Assembly (NCBI GenBank): GCA_029202525.1
Contig: CP119325.1
Location: 124,001-188,000, forward strand
Direction of reading: 5' to 3'
DNA length: 64,000 bases
Origin: Candidatus Pseudomonas phytovorans
GTDB lineage: Bacteria > Pseudomonadota > Gammaproteobacteria > Pseudomonadales > Pseudomonadaceae
Shown piece by piece: positions 8,696 to 16,961 of this stretch; within the stretch, counting starts at the first letter, position 1; the number at the start of each line of letters is the position of its first letter. A program made the position numbers and the translations under genes. Under the pieces are notes generated by a model, which did no database searches, was not told where the DNA came from, and was given only the letters and a program-made list of their open reading frames with translations.

Positions 8696-10129
8696 TCAGC
8701 TGATACGCCGCACCGGCAGCCACAACCTCACCCGCACCCCGCCATCGACGTTATCCACCGCCAATGCCCCGCCATGCAACTGCATCACCTCCGCCACAAA
8801 GTTCAGCCCCAGCCCGGTACTCTTGCGCCCACTCCCCGGCCGTGGCAGCGAGTAGAACCGCTCGCTGACTCGCCCGATGGCATACGCGGGTATCGCCTGC
8901 CCCTGGTTGAACAGGCTCAACGCCACCCGCTCGCCATCGCGCTCCAGGTCAAACAGCAGCGCGCCACCCTCGGGGGTGAAATCCAGCGCGTTATCCAGCA
9001 GGTTGGCCAGCGCCTGGCGCATCAGGAACGGGTCGCACAACAAGCGCAAACCGGCTGGTACCCGCTGACGCACGTGCAAACTGGCGCCTTCGATACGCGC
9101 AACATGGGCCAGCAGCAATTCGTCCACCAGCGCCGCCAGCGCCACCTGCTGTTCATCCTCCAGCGCCTGCATCTGCTCGACCCTGGCCAGGTTCAGCAGG
9201 CGCTCGATCATTTGCTGCAAGCGCTCGCTCTCACGTTCGATATTGCCGGCAAAGCGTGCCCGCTGCTCGGCCGGCATGTCATCCTGCAACAGTTCTGAGG
9301 CCCCGCGAATGGCAGCCAGTGGGCTTTTCAGCTCATGGGTAAGGGTATGCACATAGCGCTCGACATACGCCTTGCCCTCCAGTTGCGTGCGCATGCGCTC
9401 TACCGCCTGGGCCAGATTCGCCAGCTCACCGCCCTTGTAATGCGGGAGCTCCGCACGCTCACCTTCGCTGACCGCCTGGGCATAAGCGGCCAATTTGCGC
9501 AGCGAGCGCGCCAGCCACCACGACAACGCCGCGCCGATCAGCAAGCCCAGGCCAATCAACCCCAGGCCGAGGGTGAGCAGGCGCTGCTCGGAGCGGTCGA
9601 TATACGGTTGCAGTGAGCTGTTGGGCTTGGCGACAGTGACAACGCCGATGATCTTGCTGGCATCCATGATCGGTGCCGCAACGTGCATCACCGAGGTGCT
9701 TTCATCGTTCGGGTCGCTGCGGGTGGAGCGGGCACCGTACTCGCCACGCAGGGTCAGCAGTACGTCGTTCCACTGCGAGTAATCCTTGCCCAGCGCCTCA
9801 CCGCTGGAGTCCAGCAGCACGGTGCCTTTGGCGTCGGTGACATAGATGCGGTGGCTGACCTGATTCTTGGCCAGGCCCCAGATCTGCGCACCCGGGCTGC
9901 GCGAGCCGTAGGCCTTGAGCACTTCTGGCAGCCGGCTTTGGCTCAGGGTACCGGCCTTGACGTCATCGCGCAGGATCTCGGCCAGCAAGTTGGCTGTGTC
10001 CACCAGCGTCTCTTCCGAAGACTGGCGCACCACCGGGCGGATCTGTTCACGCACCGTGTTGAGCAGAAAGTAGCCCGCCAACCCGACGAACAGGAAGTAC
10101 ACCAGAAAAATCCGGATGCCCAGGCGCAT
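8696..10129 (-). CDS. creC: Sensor histidine kinase CreC
   Basis: The 477-residue kinase has a membrane helix at about 5-25, a periplasmic sensor region to about 180, a second helix at about 183-207 and a HAMP linker. The dimerisation box THELKSPLAA has phospho-acceptor H265. The C-terminal ATPase domain shows the N box (ALANLLDNALDF) and the G box (GLGLNFV). CreC phosphorylates CreB. Its ATG overlaps the creB stop by one base (TGATG), which points to translational coupling. Confidence 0.94.
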   Translation of the reverse strand: MRLGIRIFLVYFLFVGLAGYFLLNTVREQIRPVVRQSSEETLVDTANLLAEILRDDVKAGTLSQSRLPEVLKAYGSRSPGAQIWGLAKNQVSHRIYVTDAKGTVLLDSSGEALGKDYSQWNDVLLTLRGEYGARSTRSDPNDESTSVMHVAAPIMDASKIIGVVTVAKPNSSLQPYIDRSEQRLLTLGLGLIGLGLLIGAALSWWLARSLRKLAAYAQAVSEGERAELPHYKGGELANLAQAVERMRTQLEGKAYVERYVHTLTHELKSPLAAIRGASELLQDDMPAEQRARFAGNIERESERLQQMIERLLNLARVEQMQALEDEQQVALAALVDELLLAHVARIEGASLHVRQRVPAGLRLLCDPFLMRQALANLLDNALDFTPEGGALLFDLERDGERVALSLFNQGQAIPAYAIGRVSERFYSLPRPGSGRKSTGLGLNFVAEVMQLHGGALAVDNVDGGVRVRLWLPVRRIS

Positions 10130-10809
10130 CAGGCATGGTCCGGGCTGTAGCTGTAGCCAAGGCCGCGATGAGTCTGGATCGGCTCGGCGTCGCTGACTAC
10201 CTGGCGCAGCTTGGCGCGCAGGCTTTTGATATGGCTGTCGATGGTGCGCTCGTAGCCAACGTCAGAGGCCACGCCCAGAGCGTCCAGCAGCTGCTCGCGG
10301 CTGAAGACCCGTTGCGGTTGCTCCAGCAGGCACTGCAGCAGGCGGAATTCGTGGCGCGTCAGGGTGAGTGGCTGGCTGCGATAGGTGATCTGCATGCGCA
10401 GGGTGTCGAGCTGAAACAGGGTAGCTTCGCCGGCAGGCTCGGCTCTGGGCACCATGCGTTTGAGGATCGCCCGTACCCGCGCGGCCACTTCACGCGGGCT
10501 GAAGGGTTTGACCACGTAGTCGTCGGCACCGATTTCCAGGCCTACCACCCGGTCGATTTCGCCGTCACGGGCGCTGAGGAACATTACCGGCACTTCGCTG
10601 AAACGGCGCAGTTGGCGGCAGGTTTCGAAACCCGTGATGTCGGGCAGGCCTATGTCGAGGATGATCAGGTCGGCCGGGCGCTGGCGCTGCTGTTCGAGGG
10701 CGGCGCTGCCCAGGGTTACCCATTCGGTGCTGTGGCCATCGGCCTGCAGGGCGTAGATCAAGGTATCGGCGATGGCGGCTTCGTCTTCGACGATGAGGAT
10801 GTGGGGCAT
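10129..10809 (-). CDS. creB: Response regulator CreB
   Basis: CreB is a 226-residue OmpR-type regulator. The receiver domain (about 1-115) has acidic residues E8, D9 and E10, the phospho-acceptor D52 (ILDIGLP) and the conserved lysine of VVKPFSP. The C-terminal winged helix (about 130-222) contains LTRHEFRLLQCLLEQP and the YERTIDSHIKSLRAKL recognition region. It is the first gene of creBC, with creD following. Direct-repeat operators for CreB (TTCAC half-sites) were sought upstream of creD but not found convincingly. Confidence 0.95.
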   Translation of the reverse strand: MPHILIVEDEAAIADTLIYALQADGHSTEWVTLGSAALEQQRQRPADLIILDIGLPDITGFETCRQLRRFSEVPVMFLSARDGEIDRVVGLEIGADDYVVKPFSPREVAARVRAILKRMVPRAEPAGEATLFQLDTLRMQITYRSQPLTLTRHEFRLLQCLLEQPQRVFSREQLLDALGVASDVGYERTIDSHIKSLRAKLRQVVSDAEPIQTHRGLGYSYSPDHA

Positions 10810-10850
10810 GGCGTGCGGCCTGTGCAGATCTCAATGGCGATGCACTATTG

Positions 10851-10966
10851 TGTAGGAGCGGCCTTGTGTCGCGAAAGGGGCGCGAAGCGGCCCCAGGATT
10901 TCGGCGTGATGCAGAGGTTGCTGGGGCCGCTTTGCGGCCCGATCGCGACACAAGGCCGCTCCTACA
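10851..10966. repeat. REP pair, second class (GTAGGAGCGGCC)
   Basis: Two inverted copies of a different REP family (core GTAGGAGCGGCCTTGTGTCG) with the GTAGGAG ends outside, the opposite arrangement to most pairs in this window. They sit upstream of creB and downstream of the retropepsin-like gene. Confidence 0.85.
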
Positions 10967-10991
10967 ACGGAGGGCCAGTCTGGTTTTGGAG

Positions 10992-11492
10992 TCAGCAGTC
11001 AGGCTTGCCAGCGGTGAACTTCTTGGCCGGGTTAACGGCGGCCTTGAACTCGCGCAGCGCCTTGGAGCCGATCAGCAGCGGGTAGTTGAAGCTGCTGCGG
11101 TCCACCAGGTTCACTTCCACGGTGCGTTTCACATCACCCAGGCACAGCTCCAGGTCAACCACTGGGCGCTTGGAGATTTCTGGCGCATCGCCTTCCTCCT
11201 CCTCATCGGCACGGCCTTTGATCTTGCTGATACGCGAAACCTTGTGTTCGTAAACTTTGCCGTCCGACTCTTTGGTTGCCAGGCGGAAGCGCACCCACTC
11301 GTCACCATCACGGGTGAACAGCTCGATGTCCTTGGCCGACAGCGACGCGGTGAAGGCACCGGTGTCCATCTTGGCTTTCAGGGTTTCGCCAATCTCCGGC
11401 AGGGCAATATTCTCGTAACGGCCATAAATGGTCGGCTCGGCGGCCAGGGCCGGCAAGGCGCACAGCGACAACAGGGCAAGCAGTGATTTCAC
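10992..11492 (-). CDS. Exported retropepsin-like protein (ATP-dependent zinc protease/RimB-type domain)
   Basis: The 166-residue protein begins with a signal peptide (MKSLLALLSLCALPALAAEP, cleavage probably after ALA). The mature part carries M-D-T-G-A, the aspartic-protease-like signature, and a conserved C-terminal core around LLIGSKALREF. It matches the family annotated 'putative ATP-dependent zinc protease', which structural work places with retropepsin-like peptidases and which includes periplasmic members. Activity and substrate are unknown. It is divergent from the acyltransferase gene, with a 185-bp promoter region between. Confidence 0.82.
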   Translation of the reverse strand: MKSLLALLSLCALPALAAEPTIYGRYENIALPEIGETLKAKMDTGAFTASLSAKDIELFTRDGDEWVRFRLATKESDGKVYEHKVSRISKIKGRADEEEEGDAPEISKRPVVDLELCLGDVKRTVEVNLVDRSSFNYPLLIGSKALREFKAAVNPAKKFTAGKPDC

Positions 11493-11677
11493 CGGTTAGC
11501 TTCCTTCCTTGATTGAGGACAGTGCTTAGACTGCACCCGTTGAATAGGTTCGTCGTCACAGGGTAATCAACATAATGTGAAACATTTGTGCCCGCCGCAG
11601 GGCATTGGGCATTTGGCGTAGGCCGCAACGCTGCTTATCATTGCTGACTGCTTACAGCCCACAACACGAGTACCTTT

Positions 11678-12565
11678 ATGCGTCGCCTGCTGACCGGCAT
11701 TCTTACAACCACCCTGCTACTGATCAACACCGTGGTGATGATTTGCCCGCTACTGGCCTTCGCCCTGCTCAAACTGGTGCTGCCGGGCAGTGGCCGCGAC
11801 TATGCCTCCGCCGCCGTGATGTGGGTCGCCGAAGCCTGGTCCGAGATCGACAAGGCCATCTTTGCCCTGTGCATCCCTACGCAGTGGGATATCCGCGGTG
11901 TCGAGAGCCTTCGCAAGGACACCTCCTACCTGGCTGTAAGCAACCACCAGACCTGGGTCGACATCCCGGCGCTGATCGAAAGCCTCAACCGCCGTACACC
12001 GTTTTTCAAGTTCTTCCTGAAGAAGGAGCTGATCTGGGTGCCGCTGCTGGGCCTGGCCTGGTGGGGCCTCGACTACCCGTTCATGAAACGCTACAGCAAG
12101 GCGTTGTTAGAGAAGCACCCGGAGCTAAAGGGCAAGGACCTGGAAATCACCAAGGCGGCATGTGAGCTGTTCAAGCGCCAGCCGGTGACCGTTGTGAACT
12201 ACCTGGAAGGCACGCGGTTCACCGAGGCCAAGCGCCAGGAACAGCAGTCGCCGTACCGCTACCTGCTCAAGCCCAAGGCGGGTGGTGTGGCGTTCGTGCT
12301 TGCAGCGTTGGGTGAGCAACTGGATGCCTTGCTGGATGTAACCATCGTCTACCCCGGCAACAAGGCGCCAGGGTTCTGGGCGTTGCTCAATGGCAGCATT
12401 AGCCGGGTGATTATCGACATTCAGGTGCGGGAGCTGGACCCTGAGCTGTGGGCGGGAGATTACGAGAATGACCCGGCCTTCCGCCAGACCGTGCAAGCCT
12501 GGGTGAACCAGCTGTGGCTGGAAAAGGACCAGCGGATCGAGCAGTTGCGGGCGGAGATGGGCTGA
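11678..12565 (+). CDS. YihG-like 1-acyl-glycerol-3-phosphate acyltransferase family protein
   Basis: The 295-residue protein has an N-terminal membrane helix (about 5-33). The PlsC-type acyltransferase signature follows as N-H-Q-T-W-V-D (motif I, about residues 88-94), a VNYLEGTRFTEAKR block (motif III) and a proline-containing motif IV region. Members of this group (YihG, YihG-like) act on membrane phospholipids at the inner membrane; the acyl specificity cannot be read from the sequence. It stands alone; no clear SD precedes ATG 11678. A REP pair follows the stop. Confidence 0.85.
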   Translation: MRRLLTGILTTTLLLINTVVMICPLLAFALLKLVLPGSGRDYASAAVMWVAEAWSEIDKAIFALCIPTQWDIRGVESLRKDTSYLAVSNHQTWVDIPALIESLNRRTPFFKFFLKKELIWVPLLGLAWWGLDYPFMKRYSKALLEKHPELKGKDLEITKAACELFKRQPVTVVNYLEGTRFTEAKRQEQQSPYRYLLKPKAGGVAFVLAALGEQLDALLDVTIVYPGNKAPGFWALLNGSISRVIIDIQVRELDPELWAGDYENDPAFRQTVQAWVNQLWLEKDQRIEQLRAEMG

Positions 12566-12580
12566 GGGTTTTGCTGCCTG

Positions 12581-12682
12581 AACTGGCCTCTTCGCGGGCT
12601 CGCCCGCTCCCACATGATCTCCACCGTCTTTGAACTCTGCGCGATACCTGTGGGAGCGGGCGTGCCCGCGAAGAGGCCAGTT
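12581..12682. repeat. REP pair (GTGGGAGCGGG class)
   Basis: Facing REP copies with complementary AACTGGCC/GGCCAGTT ends give a long potential hairpin just after the acyltransferase stop. The 127 bp from here to 12810 are AT-rich and probably hold the promoter of the permease gene. Confidence 0.9.
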
Positions 12683-12809
12683 CAGTCAGTACATAAACCT
12701 GATTAAAACCCAGACTAATAATCATCATTAGGATTACTTTTTTGTCTTCCACCACCTAAGTGGATAAAAATCGACCAAAGCACAACTACAAAAATGCCTG
12801 GATCGATCA

Positions 12810-14159
12810 ATGGCCACCCAACCTAGCTCCGCCCCCGCCCAGCTCCGCCGCGTCCTCGGCCTGCCCGCCCTGGTGTTCTTCGGCCTCGTGTACATGGTCC
12901 CGCTGACCATCTTCACCACTTATGGAATAGTGACCGAACTCACCGGCGGTCGAACCGTTGGCGCCTACATGGTCACGCTGGTGGCCATGCTGTTCACCGC
13001 CGCGTCCTACAGCTTCATGGTCAAGCGCTTCCCGGTCGCGGGCTCGGCGTACTCCTACACCAACATGGCCTTCGGCCCCAACGTCGGCTTCCTGGCCGGC
13101 TGGTCGCTGCTGCTGGATTACCTGTTCCTGCCGATGATCAACTACTTGCTGATCGGCCTGTTCCTCAACATCGCCTTCCCGGCAGTGCCGGCCTGGGCCT
13201 TCGTGCTCGCCTGTATCGCCCTGGTGACCGTACTGAACGTGGTCGGCATCAACTCGGTGGCCAAGACCAGCAACCTGATCGTCGGCGCGCAAATCGTGTT
13301 TATCGGCGTGTTTGTCGCGCTGGCCTGCCAGACATTGGCTGGCCAGCCGCTCGACCTGCTGTCGCCGTTGCTGGGCGATGGCTCACAGCCTGGCTTCGGC
13401 CCGATCATGGCTGGCGCCGCTGTACTGTGCCTGTCGTTCCTCGGCTTCGATGCGGTCTCGACCCTGGCCGAAGAATGCCGCGATGCCCGCCGTGATGTTC
13501 CAAGGGCGATCATCCTCACCACCCTGTTCGCCGGCTTGCTGTTCACCCTGCTGGCCTACGTCAGCCAGTTGGTGCTACCGGGCAGCAGCTTCGCCAATGC
13601 CGATGCAGCGGCCAACGAAGTGATGTTCAAGGCGGGCGGGCAGTTCCTCACCAACTTCTTCACCGCCGCATATGTGGCAGGCAGCCTGGGTTCGGCACTG
13701 GCCTCGCAGGCGGCGGTGTCGCGCATCCTGTTCACCATGGGCCGTGACAACGTACTGCCGCGCCGCAGCTTCGGTTACCTGTCGCCGCGCTTCGGCACGC
13801 CGGTGTTCGCTATCTTGCTGGTGTCAGCGTTTTCGCTGCTGGCGTTGGTGATTGACCTGACTACCCTCGCCTCGCTGATCAGCTTTGGTGCGTTGGTGGC
13901 GTTCTCGGCGGTGAACCTGGCGGTGGTGAAGACGCACCTGATGGACGATGCCAGCCAGCGTAACGCCAAGGGGCTGCTGAGCTATGGCGTGGTGCCGCTG
14001 GTGGGGTTGGGGCTGACGCTTTGGCTGTGGACCAGCCTGTCGGCGCTGACGCTGGTGATCGGATTGTGCTGGTTTGCCCTGGGGTTGGCTTATCTGGCGA
14101 CACTGACTGCCGGTTTCCGCCGGCCAGTGCGCCTGGTGGACTTCTCCGAAGCAGGCTGA
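12810..14159 (+). CDS. APC-family permease, PuuP/PlaP-like (putrescine or amino-acid importer)
   Basis: The 449-residue protein has about twelve hydrophobic helices across its length and the APC-type consensus. It closely follows E. coli PuuP as I remember it: GLVYMVPLTIF near the start, AGSAYSYTNMAFGPNVGFLAGWSLLLDYLF in halves, SFLGFDAVSTLAEE in the middle and INFGALVAF-like ISFGALVAFSAVNL late. That favours putrescine or a related polyamine/amino acid taken up with protons or sodium. No neighbouring catabolic gene confirms the substrate. The next gene downstream is an orphan RHS gene and is probably separate. Confidence 0.83.
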   Translation: MATQPSSAPAQLRRVLGLPALVFFGLVYMVPLTIFTTYGIVTELTGGRTVGAYMVTLVAMLFTAASYSFMVKRFPVAGSAYSYTNMAFGPNVGFLAGWSLLLDYLFLPMINYLLIGLFLNIAFPAVPAWAFVLACIALVTVLNVVGINSVAKTSNLIVGAQIVFIGVFVALACQTLAGQPLDLLSPLLGDGSQPGFGPIMAGAAVLCLSFLGFDAVSTLAEECRDARRDVPRAIILTTLFAGLLFTLLAYVSQLVLPGSSFANADAAANEVMFKAGGQFLTNFFTAAYVAGSLGSALASQAAVSRILFTMGRDNVLPRRSFGYLSPRFGTPVFAILLVSAFSLLALVIDLTTLASLISFGALVAFSAVNLAVVKTHLMDDASQRNAKGLLSYGVVPLVGLGLTLWLWTSLSALTLVIGLCWFALGLAYLATLTAGFRRPVRLVDFSEAG

Positions 14160-14196
14160 GCCATCAGTGCCGTAGTCTGGTCGGCCGGGGCGTCTG

Positions 14197-14214
14197 CCTG
14201 GTATTTATGCCAGT
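14197..14214 (+). promoter_or_regulatory. Shared palindromic element upstream of RHS gene 1
   Basis: CCTGGTATTTATGCCAGT, an imperfect palindrome (CTGGTA-N4-TGCCAG), ends 63 bp before the GTG start. Related copies sit at 16049-16066, 35702-35719 (minus) and 36173-36190, each 60-80 bp upstream of a start codon. It may be an operator or promoter element; no protein is known to bind it. Confidence 0.5.
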
Positions 14215-14277
14215 TGTGGCGGACGCACCTGAAGGGGAAACTGAACGGAACCCAGTCCCCCACGCGAGCCCGCCATC

Positions 14278-15174
14278 GTGAATCAACGCCTTTATTTCTA
14301 CCACAGTGAACAGCTCACGCTTGAGATCGAGGGTGCTCAAAGTCTGACCCTGCTGCGGGGTGCGGATCAGCCATTGGCTGAACGGCGCTGCAACAACTCG
14401 GGGGCTGAAAGCCGGTTGTTGATTACAGATGTGCAGAAATCATTGCTGCAGGCGCATATCGGGCAGGCACGGATCGCGTATGCCTACTCAACCTATGGGC
14501 ATGACCCACGCTCAGCAGCCGCGGCGCCCCGGCTGGGGTTTAACGGAGAGGCCCGTGAGCAACTGACCGGGATGTATCTGCTGGGTCAAGGGTATCGCGC
14601 CTATGGGCCGACACTGATGCGTTTCCTGGCACCTGACAGTCTTAGTCCATTTGATGAGGGTGGCCTGAATGCCTACGGTTATTGCACGGGTGATCCCATC
14701 AACTATTCAGACCCAACAGGGCACAACAGGTTGATGGGGCTGCTCAATCGAATGCTAGGACGCAGTGCCCCTGGGCCAAAAAAGCCCATTAAGGAAGTGA
14801 GATTTGCACTGGCGACTTCAGAGGGTAAACTTGCTTACTCACAGCTCAACGCGCGCCTGCACGAAAAAAAGCCACATACGAGACCGACCTTCAGCTCAAA
14901 TACTTTTATCCCATTTGAGCCACCCATTCCTACTCCTATTCAATTTCATCCTAAAAAGCACCGAGTAATCCTCGATACATACATGAAACACTACAACCGG
15001 AGACTTAACGCTACAAAATATGTGGAATACAAACAACGTCAAGGAACACCCATCTCACCAGAAAACGTTGAAAGAATAAATAAAATTGATTATTTCCTCA
15101 CCAGATTAACTGAAATGCACAACGAATATATGCCAACAATGGCGATTTCCGCCATCACAATACGTAACGAATAA
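14278..15174 (+). CDS. Orphan RHS repeat-associated core protein with unknown C-terminal domain
   Basis: The 298-residue protein has a short N-terminal part, then the RHS core (about 62-145: LGFNGEAREQL, YRAYGPTLMRFLAPDSLSPF, GLNAYGYCTGDPINYSDPTGH). After this junction comes a variable tail of about 150 residues with no domain I recognise. It is basic and low in cysteine, and ends in a helical stretch. The DNA of the tail (about 14760-15174) is clearly AT-richer than the core, as in RHS tips gained by transfer. There is no long RHS shell, so this is one of the short orphan forms common in P. putida. No immunity gene follows. The GTG start lacks a good SD. Confidence 0.8.
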   Translation: MNQRLYFYHSEQLTLEIEGAQSLTLLRGADQPLAERRCNNSGAESRLLITDVQKSLLQAHIGQARIAYAYSTYGHDPRSAAAAPRLGFNGEAREQLTGMYLLGQGYRAYGPTLMRFLAPDSLSPFDEGGLNAYGYCTGDPINYSDPTGHNRLMGLLNRMLGRSAPGPKKPIKEVRFALATSEGKLAYSQLNARLHEKKPHTRPTFSSNTFIPFEPPIPTPIQFHPKKHRVILDTYMKHYNRRLNATKYVEYKQRQGTPISPENVERINKIDYFLTRLTEMHNEYMPTMAISAITIRNE

Positions 15175-15373
15175 CGGTCGAGGCACTTCCGATAAACGAG
15201 ACCAACTAGCGGCTTCGTCATATGCCGATTGAGCAACTCAGGCCACAAACAGAAAGCTGTTTCTCAGAGCAGCGAAAGTGCAACGTGACTTGACCGCTTG
15301 GCTACGTGCGCCAACGACTTGATTATGCTCGCCAAACCAACGCTTCTTGCCAATGGCTGAAGAATCAGCTCAT

Positions 15374-15940
15374 TCAGACCGAAGGTGTGCTCACCGGTAC
15401 CGGCGTAGTCCAAAGGCTTCCCAGGTTCTGCAGCAACGACCCGGCAATACCCTGTTGCCCCAGATACTGCAGAATCAGCGGCGCAAACTGCCCGATCATC
15501 CCGCTATCCATCCCCAGCGCCTTGAACGCAGTGTCCAGGTCGCTGCGGTTTTCTACGTTGTTCCCCAGCGCATTGCTCAACGCCGATTGGCTATCACTGT
15601 TCTTGCCCAGCATTTCACCCAACCCGCCCAGCGCATTGGCCCCGGCGAGCAAGTCCAGCCCCGGCACCGCTTTGGTCAGCTGGCCATAGTCATCACTGCT
15701 GAGGTTGTTACGCGCCAGCCCCAACATCGCCCCCGCCCCGCCCACGGCCTGTTCGGGGGTGATCTTCAATTCGCTGCCCAGGGTGTTGAGCAGATTGGCC
15801 TGCGCCTCGGGCGCCTGTACCTGGCCTTGTTGCTTCTGGTTCTGCATGGCGGACACGGCGTTGGCAGCGTCGCTGAGGTTGAAGGCGAACACCGGGCTTG
15901 CGGCCAGGGTCATCAGGGTTGCCAGGGTGAATGCTTTCAT
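15374..15940 (-). CDS. DUF2501 (YjjA-like) exported protein
   Basis: Starting at ATG 15940 the protein has 188 residues and a clear signal peptide (MKAFTLATLMTLAASPVFAF). The mature chain is Ala/Gly/Leu/Gln-rich with repeated LG..L.. helices (NLLNTLGSELKITPEQAVGGAGAMLGLARNNL in pieces), typical of DUF2501/YjjA. Its function is unknown. The open frame extends 26 codons further upstream, but that part lacks a ribosome site and would hide the signal peptide; GAGG lies 9 bp before the chosen ATG. It sits between two RHS genes and on the opposite strand. No terminator was identified in the 199 bp between its stop and RHS gene 1. Confidence 0.85.
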   Translation of the reverse strand: MKAFTLATLMTLAASPVFAFNLSDAANAVSAMQNQKQQGQVQAPEAQANLLNTLGSELKITPEQAVGGAGAMLGLARNNLSSDDYGQLTKAVPGLDLLAGANALGGLGEMLGKNSDSQSALSNALGNNVENRSDLDTAFKALGMDSGMIGQFAPLILQYLGQQGIAGSLLQNLGSLWTTPVPVSTPSV

Positions 15941-16048
15941 CGGGAGGGACCTCGTTGGCCGGGATGGCCTGGGAAACGGGTCATTTGACTCATTGGCAAG
16001 GCATTTGTTCCTAACCATCTTTAAAGGGCCAGCCGCTGCCGGTGTCGA

Positions 16049-16066
16049 CCTGACATTTCTACCAGT
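16049..16066 (+). promoter_or_regulatory. Shared palindromic element upstream of RHS gene 2
   Basis: CCTGACATTTCTACCAGT lies 77 bp upstream of ATG 16144 and matches the elements upstream of the other RHS genes and of the cold-shock-like gene. Confidence 0.5.
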
Positions 16067-16143
16067 AGCCGCGCAGACACGATAGAGAGAGACTTAAATT
16101 TACAACGTGGCAGAGTCAGATTAATCAATTCGGGACGACACCA

Positions 16144-16881
16144 ATGAATTTATATACGCCTTACGGATACTTAGCAAAACCAACGCCAATGGTGAGTACA
16201 CTTGCTTTCAATGGTGAGCACTTGGAAGAGATGACGCAGAGTTATTTGCTCGGGAACGGATATAGATCATATCAACCCATGCTGATGAAATTTTGCCAAC
16301 CTGATAGCCTGAGCCCTTTTAGGGATGGTGGGATAAACAGCTACGCGTATGCAGGAAACGATCCTGTCAATTACTCCGACCCCAGCGGACACTACCGGTT
16401 CTTCGAACGAGGAAAATCCTATAGCGGTCGGGCAAATGTAGTAGGCGGCGGCTTTGTCTACATGGCCAAACACCCGACCGAAAAGGGCAAACTTGCCATC
16501 ACTGCGGTTAATCATGGAAGCACAGGTGGGCTATCAAACGAAAACAAAACGCTTTCACCTGAGCGGTGGATTCGCGCAATTTAAAATCAAGGATTTGACA
16601 CTGGAAAGTATGACATTCACTTAATCGCATGCTACTCTGCCGACCCTTCGCCAAAGGGTGATTCTTTTATACAAAATATATCAAACCTAACCGGCCGCAA
16701 AGCGTATGGTTATTCGGGCGTTGTCTACGCACGCAACACGTTCGGAGCTGTGTCAGGAGGCACCAGACAAGTCACAAGCCGCGTCATATCAAAATTGCCG
16801 TCCTACAATGAAGACAAGAAAACGTTCAACTATAATTTCATGTCTGCTGCCCCCGGGGCCATACGCGACCCAAAAAGTTGA
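16144..16881 (+). pseudogene. Orphan RHS core gene interrupted by an in-frame stop; tail resembles a caspase-like (clan CD) fold
   Basis: Translation from ATG 16144 gives the RHS core (LAFNGEHLEEMTQSYLLGNG, MLMKFCQPDSLSPF, YSDPSGH) and part of a tail. It meets TAA at 16582-16584 after 146 codons. The same frame then stays open for 98 more codons to TGA 16879-16881, with coherent protein-like sequence (YDIHLIACYSAD, NLTGRKAYGYSG). Without the stop the product would be about 245 residues. AVNHG (H124) before the stop and HLIAC (position 163) after it are spaced like a His-Cys dyad of caspase-like or DUF4347-like domains; that is inference from pattern only. Compared with RHS genes 1 and 3 it also lacks the N-terminal segment before Y-x-P-Y-G. 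It could be a natural pseudogene or a sequencing error. Confidence 0.75.
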
Positions 16882-16919
16882 TAGCCTATTAATTCCAGCA
16901 CCACTGAATATTATTGTCA

Positions 16920-16950
16920 AAAGCCCCTCTAAGGAGGGGCTTTCTATTCG
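16920..16950. terminator. Terminator between RHS gene 2 and fdhA
   Basis: A perfect 8-bp stem (AGCCCCTC / GAGGGGCT) with a short loop is preceded by A-rich sequence and followed by TTCTATT. It can serve both convergent genes. Confidence 0.7.
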
Positions 16951-16961
16951 GTTAAACTAAA

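Noticed and set aside
12690..12740. Fur-like AATAATCATCATTA stretch upstream of the PuuP-like permease
   Set aside because: Only the centre resembles a Fur box; the flanks do not fit and the gene is not an iron gene.
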